In this document: positions 44,314 through 52,421 of the stretch, piece by piece
Layout: the number at the start of each line of letters is the position of its first letter
How positions within the stretch are numbered: the stretch's first letter is position 1
From: Posidoniimonas corsicana
GTDB taxonomy: Bacteria > Planctomycetota > Planctomycetia > Pirellulales > Lacipirellulaceae
Length of the DNA: 64,000 nucleotides
Direction: 5' to 3'
Assembly: GCF_007859765.1 (NCBI RefSeq)
Contig: NZ_SIHJ01000002.1
Span: 620,001-684,000, forward strand
Position numbers and translations under genes: made by a program
The notes under the pieces: model-generated
Databases searched by the model: none
What the model saw: the letters and a program-made list of their open reading frames with translations, nothing else
Told to the model about the DNA's origin: nothing

Positions 44314-45447
44314 CTACCCCGCCTTGTAGTTCAGCACCGGCCGCAGCTCGCGCACCACGCGGCACAGCTCCCGCTGGGCCCGCATCACTTGGCGGATGTC
44401 CTTGTAGGCGGCGGGCGCCTCGTCCAGCAGCCGGTCGGCGCGGCGGCGGTCGATCCACACTCGGTCGATCTGCTGCTCAAACGCCCGGCGGCTGATTGCG
44501 CGGCGGGCGTCGGTGCGGGAGAGCCGCCGCCCGGCGCCGTGCGAGCAGGAGTTGAGCGCCGCCGCGCAGCCGCGTCCCTCCGTGTGGAAGCTGGCGGTCC
44601 CCATCGACCCCGGGACGACGCCCGGCTCGCCCCCGCCCGCCGACTGGGCGCCCTTGCGGTGCATCCACACTTCTTGGCCGTCGTGCGCCTCCAGGCGGAC
44701 GTGGTTGTGGTCGGAGTGGATCAGGCTGCCCCAGTCCGCCCGCGCGCCGAGCACCCGCCGCAGCACGCCCTCGAGTGCGCGGAGCATCGCCAGGCGGTTC
44801 TCTTGCGCGTAGCGGGCGCACCACTGCGCATCGTTGAGGTAGGCGCGGCCCGCGGCATCGTCCGGGGCCAGGCCCAACAGCCCTTCGCCCACTACTGGAG
44901 CGTGCTCCGTGTGCCGGCGGAACACCGCCTGACCCATCGCCCGCGATCCGCTATGCACCATCGCCCACAGCCGGTCCTCCTGGTCGGCCTGCAGCTCCAG
45001 GAAGTGGTTGCCGCGGCCCAGCGTGCCGAGCTGCACGGCGCCGTCGCGGCGGGCGAGCTTCTGGAGCGCGGGGTCGCTGAGCGGCGCCGCCCGCAGCGGC
45101 TCGGGCAGCGGTTCGGCCGGGCCACGGCGCCGGGCGGCGGGGACCGCCTCGTAGCAGGCGGCCAGCACCCGCGCGGCGGAGCGCTCGTCGAGCGCCGTCG
45201 CGGGCGCGTCGAACGCCACGGCCGCCATGCCGCAGCCGATGTCGCCGCCGACCGCCTGGGGCAGCACCACGCCACAAGCCGCCGCCGCGACGCCGACGCA
45301 CACGCCGGTCGACAGGTGCACGTCGGGCATCACGGCCACCGCGCAGACGCCGTCGGCGCGCTGCAGCCGGTTTATCGACCGAGCGGCCTCGGGCGTGAGC
45401 GGATCGACGAGCCAGCCGGCGTAGTCCTCCACCGGGGTTGGCTTCAT
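44314..45447 (-). CDS. rtcB: RtcB-family RNA ligase
   Basis: A 377-residue RNA-splicing ligase of the RtcB family. Visible signatures are MPDVHLSTG near residue 40, GGDIGCGM (D69, C72, manganese ligands), GTLGRGNHFLEL (139-150), HSGSR near 163, EVWMHRKGA near 257, VPGSMGTASF, and SHGAGRRLSR with H301, the expected guanylylated histidine. EAPAAYKDI near the C terminus and the terminal NYKAG are also family-typical. It joins RNA 2',3'-cyclic phosphate or 3'-phosphate ends to 5'-hydroxyl ends using GTP and Mn2+. It is slightly shorter than the E. coli enzyme. The ATG at 45447 shares an ATGA overlap with the RbfA-like gene, so the two proteins are co-translated, implying RNA or ribosome repair. 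Confidence 0.94.
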   Translation of the reverse strand: MKPTPVEDYAGWLVDPLTPEAARSINRLQRADGVCAVAVMPDVHLSTGVCVGVAAAACGVVLPQAVGGDIGCGMAAVAFDAPATALDERSAARVLAACYEAVPAARRRGPAEPLPEPLRAAPLSDPALQKLARRDGAVQLGTLGRGNHFLELQADQEDRLWAMVHSGSRAMGQAVFRRHTEHAPVVGEGLLGLAPDDAAGRAYLNDAQWCARYAQENRLAMLRALEGVLRRVLGARADWGSLIHSDHNHVRLEAHDGQEVWMHRKGAQSAGGGEPGVVPGSMGTASFHTEGRGCAAALNSCSHGAGRRLSRTDARRAISRRAFEQQIDRVWIDRRRADRLLDEAPAAYKDIRQVMRAQRELCRVVRELRPVLNYKAG

Positions 45448-45881
45448 GCGGCGCCCCCCAGCGGCGGATCGGCCTCGGCCAGCACCTCGAACTCCAGGAT
45501 CGGCGCCCGGCGACGCGTCACGGCGGCGGCGACCTCGGTGCGCAGCCTGCCCGAAATACGGCGGAGCCGGCTGGCGAGCAGCTCGCGGTGGAACGGCTCG
45601 TGGGGCGCGTCGTTCCAGACGCTCACCAGCAGCCGCGACGCGTCGGGCGCCGGCCGCACGGCCGCCACCCTCAGGTCCGACAGACCGGCGTCGCCCAGCT
45701 CGCCGGCGAACACCTGGTCCAGCGTCTGCGCCACCTGCCGGCAGAGCTGCAGCGCCTTACGGTTCTGCTGACGCTCGTTGCGGGGCGGCTTGAAGTAGTC
45801 TCGGGGGTCGACCCCGTCGTCCTCGTGGATCGCTCCACAGTGCGCCAGCATCTGCTCGCGCGTACGCTTGTCCAGCGTCAT
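45444..45881 (-). CDS. RbfA-like protein coupled to RtcB
   Basis: A 145-residue protein; the start MTLDKRT at 45881 is preferred since the longer frame encodes a low-complexity leader. Residues about 35-60 (RNERQQNRKALQLCRQVAQTLDQVF) and 63-145 (LSDLRVAAVRPAPDASRLLVSVW, RLRRISGRLRTEVAAAVTRRRAPILEF) match the order of RbfA: an N-terminal helix, a central beta strand pair, and the late helix followed by the PxLxF strand. RbfA binds the 30S subunit and 16S rRNA 5' helix during maturation. The ATGA overlap with rtcB ties it to RNA ligation, so this may be a dedicated paralogue for rRNA repair rather than the housekeeping RbfA. The fold assignment is from pattern only. Confidence 0.65.
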   Translation of the reverse strand: MTLDKRTREQMLAHCGAIHEDDGVDPRDYFKPPRNERQQNRKALQLCRQVAQTLDQVFAGELGDAGLSDLRVAAVRPAPDASRLLVSVWNDAPHEPFHRELLASRLRRISGRLRTEVAAAVTRRRAPILEFEVLAEADPPLGGAA

Positions 45882-46148
45882 CGCATTGCTTTCGTCAAGA
45901 AGTCGCGTCGGCCAAGCGGCGGCCGGCGGCTGATGGGTAGGATTCAGCGGCAGAAGGCGCGCTACCAATCGCTGCGAACCGGTCGGTTCAGCAGGAGCGT
46001 AGGCGCATCGGTGCAATGGCAGAGAAAACGTGCACGGCTGACTCCTCCTCGCTAGAGGCGCCGAAACCGGACGATGCCGGAGGCGCCAAGGGGTGGGCTT
46101 CGGCAGTCAGGACACCGCGGGCGCCGGTGGGTTCGCGCCTTCCTTCCG
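45882..46148. other. intergenic stretch between RbfA-like gene and propeller gene
   Basis: No supported gene. It must hold the promoter of the RbfA-like/rtcB pair, since both flanking genes are on the minus strand and the propeller gene ends at its right edge. No terminator hairpin with a T-tract was recognised. Confidence 0.4.
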
Positions 46149-48599
46149 CTAGCCGAACACGCCCCGCCAGCCCGCCGAGAGCCCCTTCGCGGGCCTGCCG
46201 GGGGCGGGTTCCGCCTCGGCCGCAGCGGGCTCGGCGTCGGCGCCAAAGTCATCCCACCAGGGCTGTGCCTCCGCTGCGCGTCCCGCCTGCAGGCGGGCCA
46301 GCTCGTTGAGGTCCTGCTCGACCGTTTGCGTGAGCGGCGTCTCCAGGGCCTTCCTCGGCCGGGCCCCCGCGGGGGCGGCCTCTGCCGGCGGAACGAAGAC
46401 CGGGCCCGCCGCGACGTCCGGCTCGGCCAACGCGACCTCAATCGGCGAGATGCCTGTCGGAGTGATGTTCGGCAACGGCTGCAACGCGGCAAGCGTCAAC
46501 GCCGCTTCGGTCTGCCATGACACAGCGCCAGCGGTCTCACCCAGGCTGGCCAACGCGTGGCTCGTCAGCCGGCCATCGGAAATCGCCAGCAGATGTTCGC
46601 CGATGCGGAGCGAACGGCTGATCGCGGTGTCGTGCTCGATGAGGGTCTCGACGGTAATCCCGTCCACGGGGTCCAGTCGCAGGAGCTGCAGCCCGCCGGG
46701 GCCGCCGGTTCCCTCCGAACCCCAAAACCAGTCTTGCTGCTCGGTGTGCACCGGCAGCGCCAGCAGCCCCTCGTCGGCGAAGTAGCTGACGGCGTGGTGG
46801 TCGCCGTCGCCGCGGGCCCAGCGGTTGCCGGTGGCGATGGTGGCCGTGCTGCGGTCGCCGTCGAACGAGAAGCGGTCGATCAACGCTGGGTTCTCCAGGT
46901 CCGACACGTCGAACAGCGAAACCTGCAGCTCCTCGAACAGCCCGGTCTGCTCGTCGGCGCCGCGGCCGATCGCCAGCAGCGTGTTCTCGTCAATCGGCTG
47001 CAGGTAGTCGCTGTAGCCGGGCAGCTTCAGCTCGCCTAAAACCTGGGGGTCGGTCGGGTCGCTCAGGTCAACAGCGAACAGCGGGTCGACCTTGCGGAAC
47101 GTCACAAAGAACAGGCGGTCGCCCATGAAGCGGACCGAGTAGACGTCCTCGTTGGGCGCCAGGCGATCGACTTCGCCCACCTGCACGAGCTGGTCGTCCT
47201 GCTGTTCGAACACCGTGACCTGGTGGCCCTCGCCCCATCCGTAGCCGCTGCTGACCACCCGCAGGTAGCCGTTGTGCTCGTCGATGCTGAACTGGTTGAG
47301 CGGCGTGCCGTCCAGCACTCCGGTCGCGGCCAGCTCGACTTGCCCCGACTCGGCGCCGAACGAGAACTTGCGGATGGCGGTCGACTGAGAGGCGTAGCCC
47401 CCACTGGCGAAGACGTAGAGGTTGTCGTTGTCGCCGTAGACGGTCAGCTGGCCGGCGGCGGTGAACTCCTCGGTGTCCATCACTTGCGGGGCCGCCGCTT
47501 GCACGTCGATCGTGGCGACCGTCACCGTGCTTTCTTGGCCACCCAGGTAGTACCCCGGCGCCGTCAGCCTTTCACGGAGCTCGGCAGGAAGCCAGGCATG
47601 GTCGCCGCTCTCGTGCACCACGTTGCCGTGCCCATCGAGCGTGCGGTAGCCGCCCGCGAGCCGCCGCACGGCGTCGTCGAGCACACGTTCCAGGTACGCT
47701 TCACGCGACTCGTAGGCGAATTCCGCAAGACGGAACTCCCCCGACTCTGGCGACGCGTCCCGCTGGCCCCAGGTAGGCGACGGCAGGATCGACCACGCCG
47801 GCGCGTCCTGCAGCACCAGCCGCAGCTGGCCCTCCACCATCCGCGAGTCGACAAGCCCAGCGGCGAACTCGGTCCGCCCCACCAGGCTCGGCTGCTCACG
47901 ATCCGTCATGTCGAACACATCAACGGTGGTCGTGCGGCCGGCGGCGGACGTTGGAACCACTGACCGTAAGCCGATGATGGGCATCGCGGTCGGCGCATGC
48001 GTCGACGAGATCAGCGTCAAGCGTCCCTCCGACAGGTACATGCCCGACGGCGCCGAATCGAGCTCTACCTGGGACGCCACCTGCGGACTCGCCGGGTCCC
48101 GCACGTCAACGACGACTAGCTGATCGCCCGACACGATGTAGACGTACTGCCCGTCGGTCTCGATCAGGTCGGCCTCGTCGACGCCCTCTACCTGCACGTT
48201 GGTCGCTGAGTAATCCAACGCTGCGTTGCTAACGACACCGCTCACTGCAACGCTGTCGACCGCCAAGAATGCGATCGGCATCGTGATGACGTCGCCGCAC
48301 ACGATCCAGTCGTAGTTCCACGGCTGGCCGAACAGGTCCCCGTACTGACGGTCGATCTCGGCGGTCAGCCACGCCCGCAGCTCCTCGCGGGAGTTGAGCA
48401 CCGCGTCCTCGGAGGTCGGGCTCGCCTGGCCAATCGCTGCCGACAGCGCCGGCGCGTCATCAGCGGGTTCGACCAGCGCCGCCCCACCGACGACGGCCCC
48501 GGCGTCGCCGCTCATCAGGCAGCGGGGCTCCAGCTGCTCGGCGTGGAGCGGCCGACGGCGTGAACCGGATCGGAGTAGCGGAGCGGGGCGGCGTTTCAT
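46149..48599 (-). CDS. exported C-terminal beta-propeller domain protein with LEPR-type N-terminus
   Basis: An 816-residue protein. The N terminus HAEQLEPRCLMSGD is a planctomycete N-terminal motif comparable to LESRELLA in the CotH protein. A long segment (about 160-730) matches the archaeal/bacterial 'secreted beta-propeller distantly related to WD40' family: NVQVEGVDEADLIETDGQYVYI, VVDVRDPASPQ, VAVSGVVS, and later FMGDRLFFVTFRKVDPLFAVDLSDPTDPQVLGEL and LPGYSDYLQPIDENTLLAIGRG. The last 90 residues are Ala/Pro-rich and low in complexity. No catalytic residues are visible. The start at 48599 lacks a clear ribosome site. Probably a surface or periplasmic binding protein; ligand unknown. Confidence 0.87.
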   Translation of the reverse strand: MKRRPAPLLRSGSRRRPLHAEQLEPRCLMSGDAGAVVGGAALVEPADDAPALSAAIGQASPTSEDAVLNSREELRAWLTAEIDRQYGDLFGQPWNYDWIVCGDVITMPIAFLAVDSVAVSGVVSNAALDYSATNVQVEGVDEADLIETDGQYVYIVSGDQLVVVDVRDPASPQVASQVELDSAPSGMYLSEGRLTLISSTHAPTAMPIIGLRSVVPTSAAGRTTTVDVFDMTDREQPSLVGRTEFAAGLVDSRMVEGQLRLVLQDAPAWSILPSPTWGQRDASPESGEFRLAEFAYESREAYLERVLDDAVRRLAGGYRTLDGHGNVVHESGDHAWLPAELRERLTAPGYYLGGQESTVTVATIDVQAAAPQVMDTEEFTAAGQLTVYGDNDNLYVFASGGYASQSTAIRKFSFGAESGQVELAATGVLDGTPLNQFSIDEHNGYLRVVSSGYGWGEGHQVTVFEQQDDQLVQVGEVDRLAPNEDVYSVRFMGDRLFFVTFRKVDPLFAVDLSDPTDPQVLGELKLPGYSDYLQPIDENTLLAIGRGADEQTGLFEELQVSLFDVSDLENPALIDRFSFDGDRSTATIATGNRWARGDGDHHAVSYFADEGLLALPVHTEQQDWFWGSEGTGGPGGLQLLRLDPVDGITVETLIEHDTAISRSLRIGEHLLAISDGRLTSHALASLGETAGAVSWQTEAALTLAALQPLPNITPTGISPIEVALAEPDVAAGPVFVPPAEAAPAGARPRKALETPLTQTVEQDLNELARLQAGRAAEAQPWWDDFGADAEPAAAEAEPAPGRPAKGLSAGWRGVFG

Positions 48600-48843
48600 G
48601 TCGGGTCGGCTCGGGCGTGGGAGGAGGTCGCAATCCGGCGATATAAGGACAATGGCCGGTTCCCCGCAGCGTTGTCACGCGGGCGGCAGGTTTTCTGGGC
48701 AACCGAGCCCGGCGCCCCGGGCCGGGTGAGAATCACGCCGAAACTTGGCTCGCCGGGCGGGGGCGCTATAATCCACTCGCCCCCTGTCCTCTCCCGCCCC
48801 ACGCCGCCCGCCGACCACCGCCCGAAGTCCCTTCCCCAACCGC
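48600..48843. promoter_or_regulatory. divergent promoter region between propeller gene and MoxR-vWA pair
   Basis: A 244-base gap separating two divergent genes, so promoters for both are expected. The sequence is GC-rich; I see no obvious palindrome or consensus promoter. The C-rich tract before the ATG of the ATPase gene contains no Shine-Dalgarno, suggesting leaderless or unusual initiation. Confidence 0.35.
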
Positions 48844-50256
48844 ATGACGCACCACAAACCAAGCAACCTCGCCGAGCTGACCGCTAGCGGCTGGCGTTCC
48901 AAGACCGTCAAGCAAGAGATCCGCGACAACTTCATGCGGGCGCTGAGCGCCGGCGAGGAGCTGTTCCCCGGCATCCTGGGCTACGACGACACCGTCATCC
49001 CGGAGGTCAACCTGGCGCTGATCTCCGGGCACGACATGCTGTTCCTGGGCGAGAAGGGCCAGGGGAAGAGCCGCATGATGCGGTCGCTGGTGCGGTTCCT
49101 GGACGACGAGATCCCCTACATCGCCCACCCCGAGGCGCCGCTGCACGACGACCCGCTCCACCCGATCACCAGCGTGTGCAAGCGGTTGGTCGAGAACGTG
49201 CCGCCGGAGGAGGTGCCGATCGCGTGGTGGCCGCGTGAGAAGCGGTACGCCGAGCGGCTGGCGCCCGGCACCAAGTTCGCCGACATCATCGGCGAGATCG
49301 ACCCCGCCAAGCTGGCCGGCGGCGCCAGCATGTCCGCCGAGGAGGCGCTGCACTTCGGACTAATCCCGCGCATGCACCGCGGCGTGTTCGCGGTGAACGA
49401 GCTGCCCGAGCTGGACGAGCTGGTGCAGGTTGGCCTGTTCAACATCCTCGAAGAGCGCGACGTGCAGATCCGCGGCTACCCGATCAACTTCGACATCGAC
49501 GTGCTGATCCTGTTCTCGGCGAACCCGTCCACCTACAACCGCAGCGGCAAGGTGATCCCGCAGCTGAAGGACCGCATCGGCTCGGTGATCCACACGCACT
49601 ACCCCCGCGAGCGCGACCTGGGCATCCAGGTCACCGAGCAGGAGGCGGGCGTCGACCTCGGCGGCGACTTCCCGGTGGTCGTGCCGCTGTTCATGAAGGA
49701 GCTGATCGAGCAGATCACCATCGCCGCCCGGGCCAGCAAGTTCGTCGACCACCAGTCGGGCGTGAGCGCGCGGTTCAGCATCTCGAACTACCGCACCATG
49801 GTCGCGTCGGCGCGGCAGCGGGGCGCGGTGCTGGGCGAGAAGCCGGCCGTGCCCCGGATCAGCGACCTGGGCCACCTGTACAGCTCTTCGCTGGGCAAGC
49901 TGGAGCTGGACATGATGGGCACGCACCAGATGTCCGAGCGGCAGGTGCTGGACGCGATCATCGCCGAGGCGATCCAGACCGTGTTCCAGGAGTACGTCGA
50001 CGAGCACGGCCTGCTGGAGATCGCCGAGATCTTCGCCGAGGGGGTCAAGATCGAGGTCGGCGACACCCTGCCCTCCTCGCACTACGCCGAGCTGCTCGAG
50101 CGCGTGCCGCCGGCCTGGGAGAAGGCCTTCGAGGTGAACACCGCCAGCGACCCGTCGGTGCGGGCGTCGTGCGTGGAGTTCGTGCTGGCCGGCCTGTACG
50201 CGACCGACAAGATCAGCCGCGCCCAGCACCACGGGCGGGTGATCTATGAGACCTAG
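48844..50256 (+). CDS. MoxR/magnesium-chelatase-like AAA+ ATPase
   Basis: A 470-residue AAA+ ATPase with Walker A GEKGQGKS near residues 69-76, a Walker-B-like [14 protein letters not shown], and sensor-1 [12 protein letters not shown]. The insertions and the C-terminal helical part (about 310-440) resemble the ChlI/BchI (magnesium chelatase subunit I) branch. It is unrelated in detail to the ATPase at the left end of the window: different length, different Walker A. It is followed by a vWA-domain gene, the classical ATPase/vWA partnership in which the vWA protein recruits substrates through its metal site. No chelatase subunit or tetrapyrrole gene is nearby, so a general protein-remodelling role is more likely than chlorophyll synthesis. 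Confidence 0.9.
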   Translation: MTHHKPSNLAELTASGWRSKTVKQEIRDNFMRALSAGEELFPGILGYDDTVIPEVNLALISGHDMLFLGEKGQGKSRMMRSLVRFLDDEIPYIAHPEAPLHDDPLHPITSVCKRLVENVPPEEVPIAWWPREKRYAERLAPGTKFADIIGEIDPAKLAGGASMSAEEALHFGLIPRMHRGVFAVNELPELDELVQVGLFNILEERDVQIRGYPINFDIDVLILFSANPSTYNRSGKVIPQLKDRIGSVIHTHYPRERDLGIQVTEQEAGVDLGGDFPVVVPLFMKELIEQITIAARASKFVDHQSGVSARFSISNYRTMVASARQRGAVLGEKPAVPRISDLGHLYSSSLGKLELDMMGTHQMSERQVLDAIIAEAIQTVFQEYVDEHGLLEIAEIFAEGVKIEVGDTLPSSHYAELLERVPPAWEKAFEVNTASDPSVRASCVEFVLAGLYATDKISRAQHHGRVIYET

Positions 50257-50720
50257 CTTCACGAACACAGCGATGCGAACTCGCTGCGGCGCTCGTAGTT
50301 TGTTGCTGAAAACAGGCCACTTGAGTGATCTAATAATTAGTAGGCGCCGTGCGTAGAGGGTGGGCAAGAGAAGGGGAACACTAATCGCCGCTAATCGCGC
50401 GGGTCACGGCACGGATCGGTGATAAGCGATCATTAGTGTTCCCCCCGAAGGGTCCCAACTCAGCCGCTGGGTATTGTCCCCTCGGCGCACAAAAACGGAC
50501 AAAACCCCGAGCGGGGTTCGCCGGCAGCTTCCATAAGACGCTACAGCAAAAGTACTTAGAGCTCCTGCGGGAAAAATAGCGCCGGAGTTCTGTCCGCTTC
50601 GTTCGTGTTTTTGGACAAAACCCTGGGGTCAACACTTTGGGCTGTCCCACCCCTGGCGTGGTGGGCTAGGTGCAGCTTGCGGCGACCAAAAATCTTCAAC
50701 CTCCAACTTCCAACCGCCCA
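50257..50720. other. long intergenic stretch with an inverted repeat, no gene
   Basis: The 464 bases between the ATPase and the vWA gene contain no supported frame. A 13-base inverted repeat (GGGGAACACTAAT at 50373-50385 with ATTAGTGTTCCCC at 50432-50444) stands out, and GGACAAAACCC occurs twice (near 50498 and 50613). The region is unusually AT-rich for this window and may include a degraded mobile element or a small RNA. Its presence inside an otherwise coupled gene pair is odd. Confidence 0.5.
50373..50444. repeat. 13-base inverted repeat, possible hairpin or MITE end
   Basis: GGGGAACACTAAT and its exact reverse complement are separated by 46 bases, with near-matches (CGC/GCG) just inside. 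It could be a transcript hairpin after the ATPase gene or the end of a small non-autonomous element. No target-site duplication could be confirmed by eye. Confidence 0.45.
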
Positions 50721-52421
50721 ATGGCCAACCGCAGCAATCTTGGTGGGATCGTCCACACGTACCAGCGGTACGACCCCAAGCGGTTCCCTAGCCCAACCCA
50801 GCCGCCGCCCGACCTGGTGTCGGGCGCGATGGAGCACATGCTGGCGTACGGCGACTACCGCGAGCTGACCGAAGAGGAGCTCGCCCGGGCCGTGCGGTTG
50901 GACCCCAGCCAGATCCAGGGGCTGGGCCCGAGCATCGACGCGCTGATCGCGATGCTGGAAGAACGCAAGCGGAAGATCCTCGAGCGGTACGAGACCAAGA
51001 AAGCGCAGAAGAAAGCCGGCAAGGCGTTCCGTGAGGCGGCCGCCAAGGCCGACCCGCCCAAGCACCTGCGCGACTCGTTCGGCAAGGCGGTCCGTCAGGA
51101 GCAGCTCCGCGACCTGGAACGGCTGTGGTACCGGGCAGGCGACGACCAGTCGCCCTTCGCGCGGCAGCTGGTGCAGCTGATCGGCTCGCTGGGCGACAAG
51201 TACGAGGTCGACGAGCTAGCCGCCAAGTACACGTTCACCGGCCGCGAGTCGATGACCGTGCCGCAGGCGATCGAGATCAAGGAAGAGCTGGAGAAGATCG
51301 ACGAGCTGCTGGAGCAGCTCCGCGAGGCGGCCAAGAACGCCCAGATCGGCCTGATCGACATGGAGGCCCTGGCCGAGTTTGCCGAGCCGGGCGACGTGCA
51401 GAACCTCAGCGCACTGCAGCAGCAGGTGCAGGACTACCTGCGCGAGATGGCCGAGCAGCAGGGCCTGCAGCAGTCCGCCGACGGCTACCAGCTGACGCCC
51501 AAGGCCCAGCGGCTGTTCCAGGGCAAGCTGCTCGAGAAGCTGTTCAGCGAGCTGACCGCCTCGCGCACCGGCCGGCACCAGGGGCCGATCGTCGGCGAGG
51601 GCTCGGTCGAGATGCAGCGCACCCGGGCGTACGAGTACGGCGACTCGGTCGCGAACCTCGACATCACCGGCTCGCTGACCAACGCCATCCTGCGCGAAGG
51701 CCCCGGCCTGCCGATCCGCCTGAAGCAGGACGACCTGGAGGTCCACTACACCCGCAACACGCCGAAGGCGGCCACCTGCGTGATCATGGACATGTCGGGG
51801 TCCATGCGCTACGACGGTCAGTACATCAACGTGAAGCGGATGGCGCTGGCGCTCGACGGGCTGATCCGCAGCGAGTACCCGGGCGACTTCCTGCAGTTCA
51901 TCGAGATGTACTCGTTCGCCAAACCGCGCCGGCTGGGCGAGGTCGTGAAGCTGATGCCCAAGCCGGTCACGATCCACGACCCGTGGGTGCGTCTGCGGGC
52001 CGACATGTCCGACCCCGACATCAGCGAGAGCATGGTGCCGCCGCACTTCACCAACATCCAGCACTCGCTGGCCACGGCGCGGCGGTTCCTGGCGGCCCAG
52101 GACACGCCCAACCGGCAGATCGTGCTGATCACCGACGGCCTGCCGACCGCGCACTTCGAGGGGAGCGAGCTGCTGCTGCTCTACCCGCCCGACCCGCAGA
52201 CCGAGCAGGCCACAATGCGCGAGGGCCAGCTCTGCAAGCAGGAGGGGATCACGATCAACATGTTCCTGGTGCCGAGCTGGTCGCAGTCGGAAGAGGACAT
52301 CCGCTTCGCGTACCGTCTGGCCGAGTCGACCACCGGCCGGGTGTTCTTCACCGCCGGCCGCGACCTGGACCGGTACGTGGTGTGGGACTACGTGAAGCGG
52401 CGGCGGGACATTGTGAGCTGA
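50721..52421 (+). CDS. vWA-domain protein, partner of the MoxR-like ATPase
   Basis: A 566-residue protein. The ATG at 50721 (MANRSN) is chosen; a frame to 50670 adds a non-conserved leader. The first 300 residues are helical with coiled-coil character (about 170-260, EIKEELEKIDELLEQLREAA). The vWA domain occupies about 350-540, with an intact MIDAS DMSGSM (D357), a Thr/Asp-rich middle and IVLITDGLPT. It would bind metal and substrate and be acted upon by the ATPase encoded upstream. Its 3' end overlaps the convergent 961-residue PEP-CTERM gene by 34 bases. Probably cytosolic. Confidence 0.9.
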   Translation: MANRSNLGGIVHTYQRYDPKRFPSPTQPPPDLVSGAMEHMLAYGDYRELTEEELARAVRLDPSQIQGLGPSIDALIAMLEERKRKILERYETKKAQKKAGKAFREAAAKADPPKHLRDSFGKAVRQEQLRDLERLWYRAGDDQSPFARQLVQLIGSLGDKYEVDELAAKYTFTGRESMTVPQAIEIKEELEKIDELLEQLREAAKNAQIGLIDMEALAEFAEPGDVQNLSALQQQVQDYLREMAEQQGLQQSADGYQLTPKAQRLFQGKLLEKLFSELTASRTGRHQGPIVGEGSVEMQRTRAYEYGDSVANLDITGSLTNAILREGPGLPIRLKQDDLEVHYTRNTPKAATCVIMDMSGSMRYDGQYINVKRMALALDGLIRSEYPGDFLQFIEMYSFAKPRRLGEVVKLMPKPVTIHDPWVRLRADMSDPDISESMVPPHFTNIQHSLATARRFLAAQDTPNRQIVLITDGLPTAHFEGSELLLLYPPDPQTEQATMREGQLCKQEGITINMFLVPSWSQSEEDIRFAYRLAESTTGRVFFTAGRDLDRYVVWDYVKRRRDIVS

